Assembly: GCA_031255395.1 (NCBI GenBank) | Contig: JAIRSQ010000094.1 | Location: forward strand, 1 to 7,136 | Source: Spirochaetaceae bacterium | Lineage (GTDB): Bacteria; Spirochaetota; Spirochaetia; Treponematales; Breznakiellaceae | Reading direction: 5' to 3' | DNA: 7,136 nucleotides | Shown: piece by piece, positions 6,081-7,136 of the stretch | How positions within the stretch are numbered: position 1 is the stretch's first letter | Layout: each line of letters begins with the position of its first letter | Program-made: the position numbers and the translations under genes | The notes under the pieces: generated by a model | The model's database searches: none | Seen by the model: the letters and a program-made list of their open reading frames with translations, nothing else | What the model was told of the DNA's origin: nothing

Positions 6081-7136
6081 CTAAACCAGTTTTTTTAACT
6101 CATCCGCTTTGTCGGTTTGTTCCCACGGAAAACCGTCTCGGCCAAAATGCCCGTAGGATGCGGTTTTTTGGTAGATTGGCCTGCGGAGGTTGAGCATACT
6201 GATGATGCCGGCGGGTGACAGGTCAAAGACTTTGGAGACAGCCGCTTCGATATTTGCTTCCGGCACTTTTGCCGTGCCCATGCCATCCACCATCACCGAC
6301 ACGGGGAATGGAACGCCTATCGCGTAGGCCAGCTCGACCTCGCAATAGTCGGCAAGCCCCGCCGCCACGATGTTTTTGGCGACATAACGCGCAGCGTAGG
6401 CCGCGCTACGATCGACTTTGGTCGGGTCCTTGCCGGAAAACGCGCCGCCGCCGTGCCTGCCCATACCGCCGTAAGTGTCAACGATGATTTTCCGCCCGGT
6501 CAGCCCCGTGTCTCCGAACGGGCCGCCCACGACGAACCGCCCTGTCGGGTTGATGTAGAACTTAGTCTTAGCGTCCAACAGTCCGGCGGGCTCCAAAACC
6601 GGCTTGATTATCCGGTCGATGACGGTTTCCTTTATCTCGTTGTAAGACACATCGGGGTCGTGCTGGTGGGAGACAACCACCGCGTCTATGCGGACAGGCT
6701 TCCTCCCCTCATACTCCACCGTCACCTGGCTCTTTGCGTCCGGACGCAGCCACTTGACCGCCCCCGATTTCCGTAGCTCGGTCGCCGCGATCAGTATCTT
6801 GTGCGCCAGCGTGATCGGCAACGGCATCAATTCCTTCGTTTCCGTGCAGGCAAAGCCGAACATCATGCCTTGGTCACCCGCGCCCTGCTGCCCCTTGTAT
6901 TCGTCCAGCCCGGTTCCGGAAACGCCCTGGCTTATGTCCGGCGACTGGCTGTGTATCATGTCCAAAACGGCCATCGACTGGTAATCAAGGCCGTAATCGG
7001 GGTTCGTGTAACCGATGCTCTTCGCCACTTCCCGCACCACGCTCTGAAAATCGACAAAAGTCTTGGTGGTTATCTCGCCACCCACCAGCACAAGCGATGT
7101 CGACGCAAAAGTCTCGCACGCAACGCGGCTCTGCGG
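6081..7136 (-). CDS. metK: S-adenosylmethionine synthetase (methionine adenosyltransferase), N-terminus outside window
   Basis: This cytoplasmic enzyme makes S-adenosylmethionine from methionine and ATP. It passes through bound tripolyphosphate, which it cleaves to PPi + Pi. The frame is open to the window edge. The visible 351 residues begin [10 protein letters not shown], which by the E. coli protein corresponds to about residue 37, so roughly 36 residues, including the GHPDK motif, are missing. Seen motifs are ACE (6-8, the potassium-binding glutamate), GAGDQG (85-90, ATP-binding signature), [11 protein letters not shown] (129-139), [12 protein letters not shown] (213-224), [19 protein letters not shown] (229-247, the phosphate-binding glycine loop and active-site lysine region) and the ending [17 protein letters not shown]. 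All are typical and no defect is seen. A GTG at 7091 is an internal valine codon, not the start. Any SAM riboswitch or promoter would lie beyond the window. The CYTH gene follows on the same strand. Confidence 0.97.
   Translation of the reverse strand, partial: PQSRVACETFASTSLVLVGGEITTKTFVDFQSVVREVAKSIGYTNPDYGLDYQSMAVLDMIHSQSPDISQGVSGTGLDEYKGQQGAGDQGMMFGFACTETKELMPLPITLAHKILIAATELRKSGAVKWLRPDAKSQVTVEYEGRKPVRIDAVVVSHQHDPDVSYNEIKETVIDRIIKPVLEPAGLLDAKTKFYINPTGRFVVGGPFGDTGLTGRKIIVDTYGGMGRHGGGAFSGKDPTKVDRSAAYAARYVAKNIVAAGLADYCEVELAYAIGVPFPVSVMVDGMGTAKVPEANIEAAVSKVFDLSPAGIISMLNLRRPIYQKTASYGHFGRDGFPWEQTDKADELKKLV

Noticed and set aside
7091..7136. metK starting at GTG 7091 within the window
   Set aside because: The frame stays open to the edge and encodes SRVACETF, which is conserved MetK sequence, so the GTG is an internal valine codon.

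Overview
The window is bacterial, moderately GC-rich and densely coded. It holds two blocks that converge on a short spacer. The organism is probably an anaerobe or facultative anaerobe with a lipoprotein-type ABC uptake system and a PEP/pyruvate node run by pyruvate phosphate dikinase (PPDK). Two features fit a spirochaete (Treponema-like) but do not prove it: a relaxed lipobox with Gly at -3, and A-tract/T-tract leaders running straight into GGAGG. This assignment is tentative.

Positions 1-2432 (+ strand) carry the end of an iron-complex/cobalamin-type ABC importer operon. It has the C-terminal half of a FecCD/BtuC-family permease, its ATPase (8-bp overlap) and a lipoprotein substrate-binding protein (17-bp overlap with the ATPase). 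The overlaps suggest one transcript with translational coupling. The block ends in an unusual triple-arm repeat (2454-2501) that can form two mutually exclusive hairpins.

Positions 2433-2652 are a 220-bp intergenic region. It contains that repeat, a small hairpin, a GCGCG-T-CGCGC palindrome and a very good sigma70-type promoter with an extended -10 (TGATATAAT). An A6T6 tract then runs into the ribosome binding site of ppdK. Positions 2653-5304 (+) are ppdK, full length with all main catalytic motifs, apparently transcribed alone.

Positions 5305-5411 are the convergent spacer, with a strong GC hairpin for the + strand and a long inverted repeat that can end - strand transcription. On the - strand, metK (S-adenosylmethionine synthetase, N-terminus cut by the window edge) lies upstream of a CYTH/triphosphate-tunnel protein (5412-6014), with 66 bp between them. 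No mobile element, tRNA, rRNA or CRISPR array was seen.

This is mostly an ordinary housekeeping and transport region. The most thought-provoking point is that the three genes on the right all handle inorganic (poly)phosphate. MetK makes and cleaves tripolyphosphate, the CYTH family includes tripolyphosphatases, and PPDK interconverts Pi and PPi. The CYTH protein could therefore be a triphosphate-processing enzyme linked to MetK, but this is only a hypothesis.
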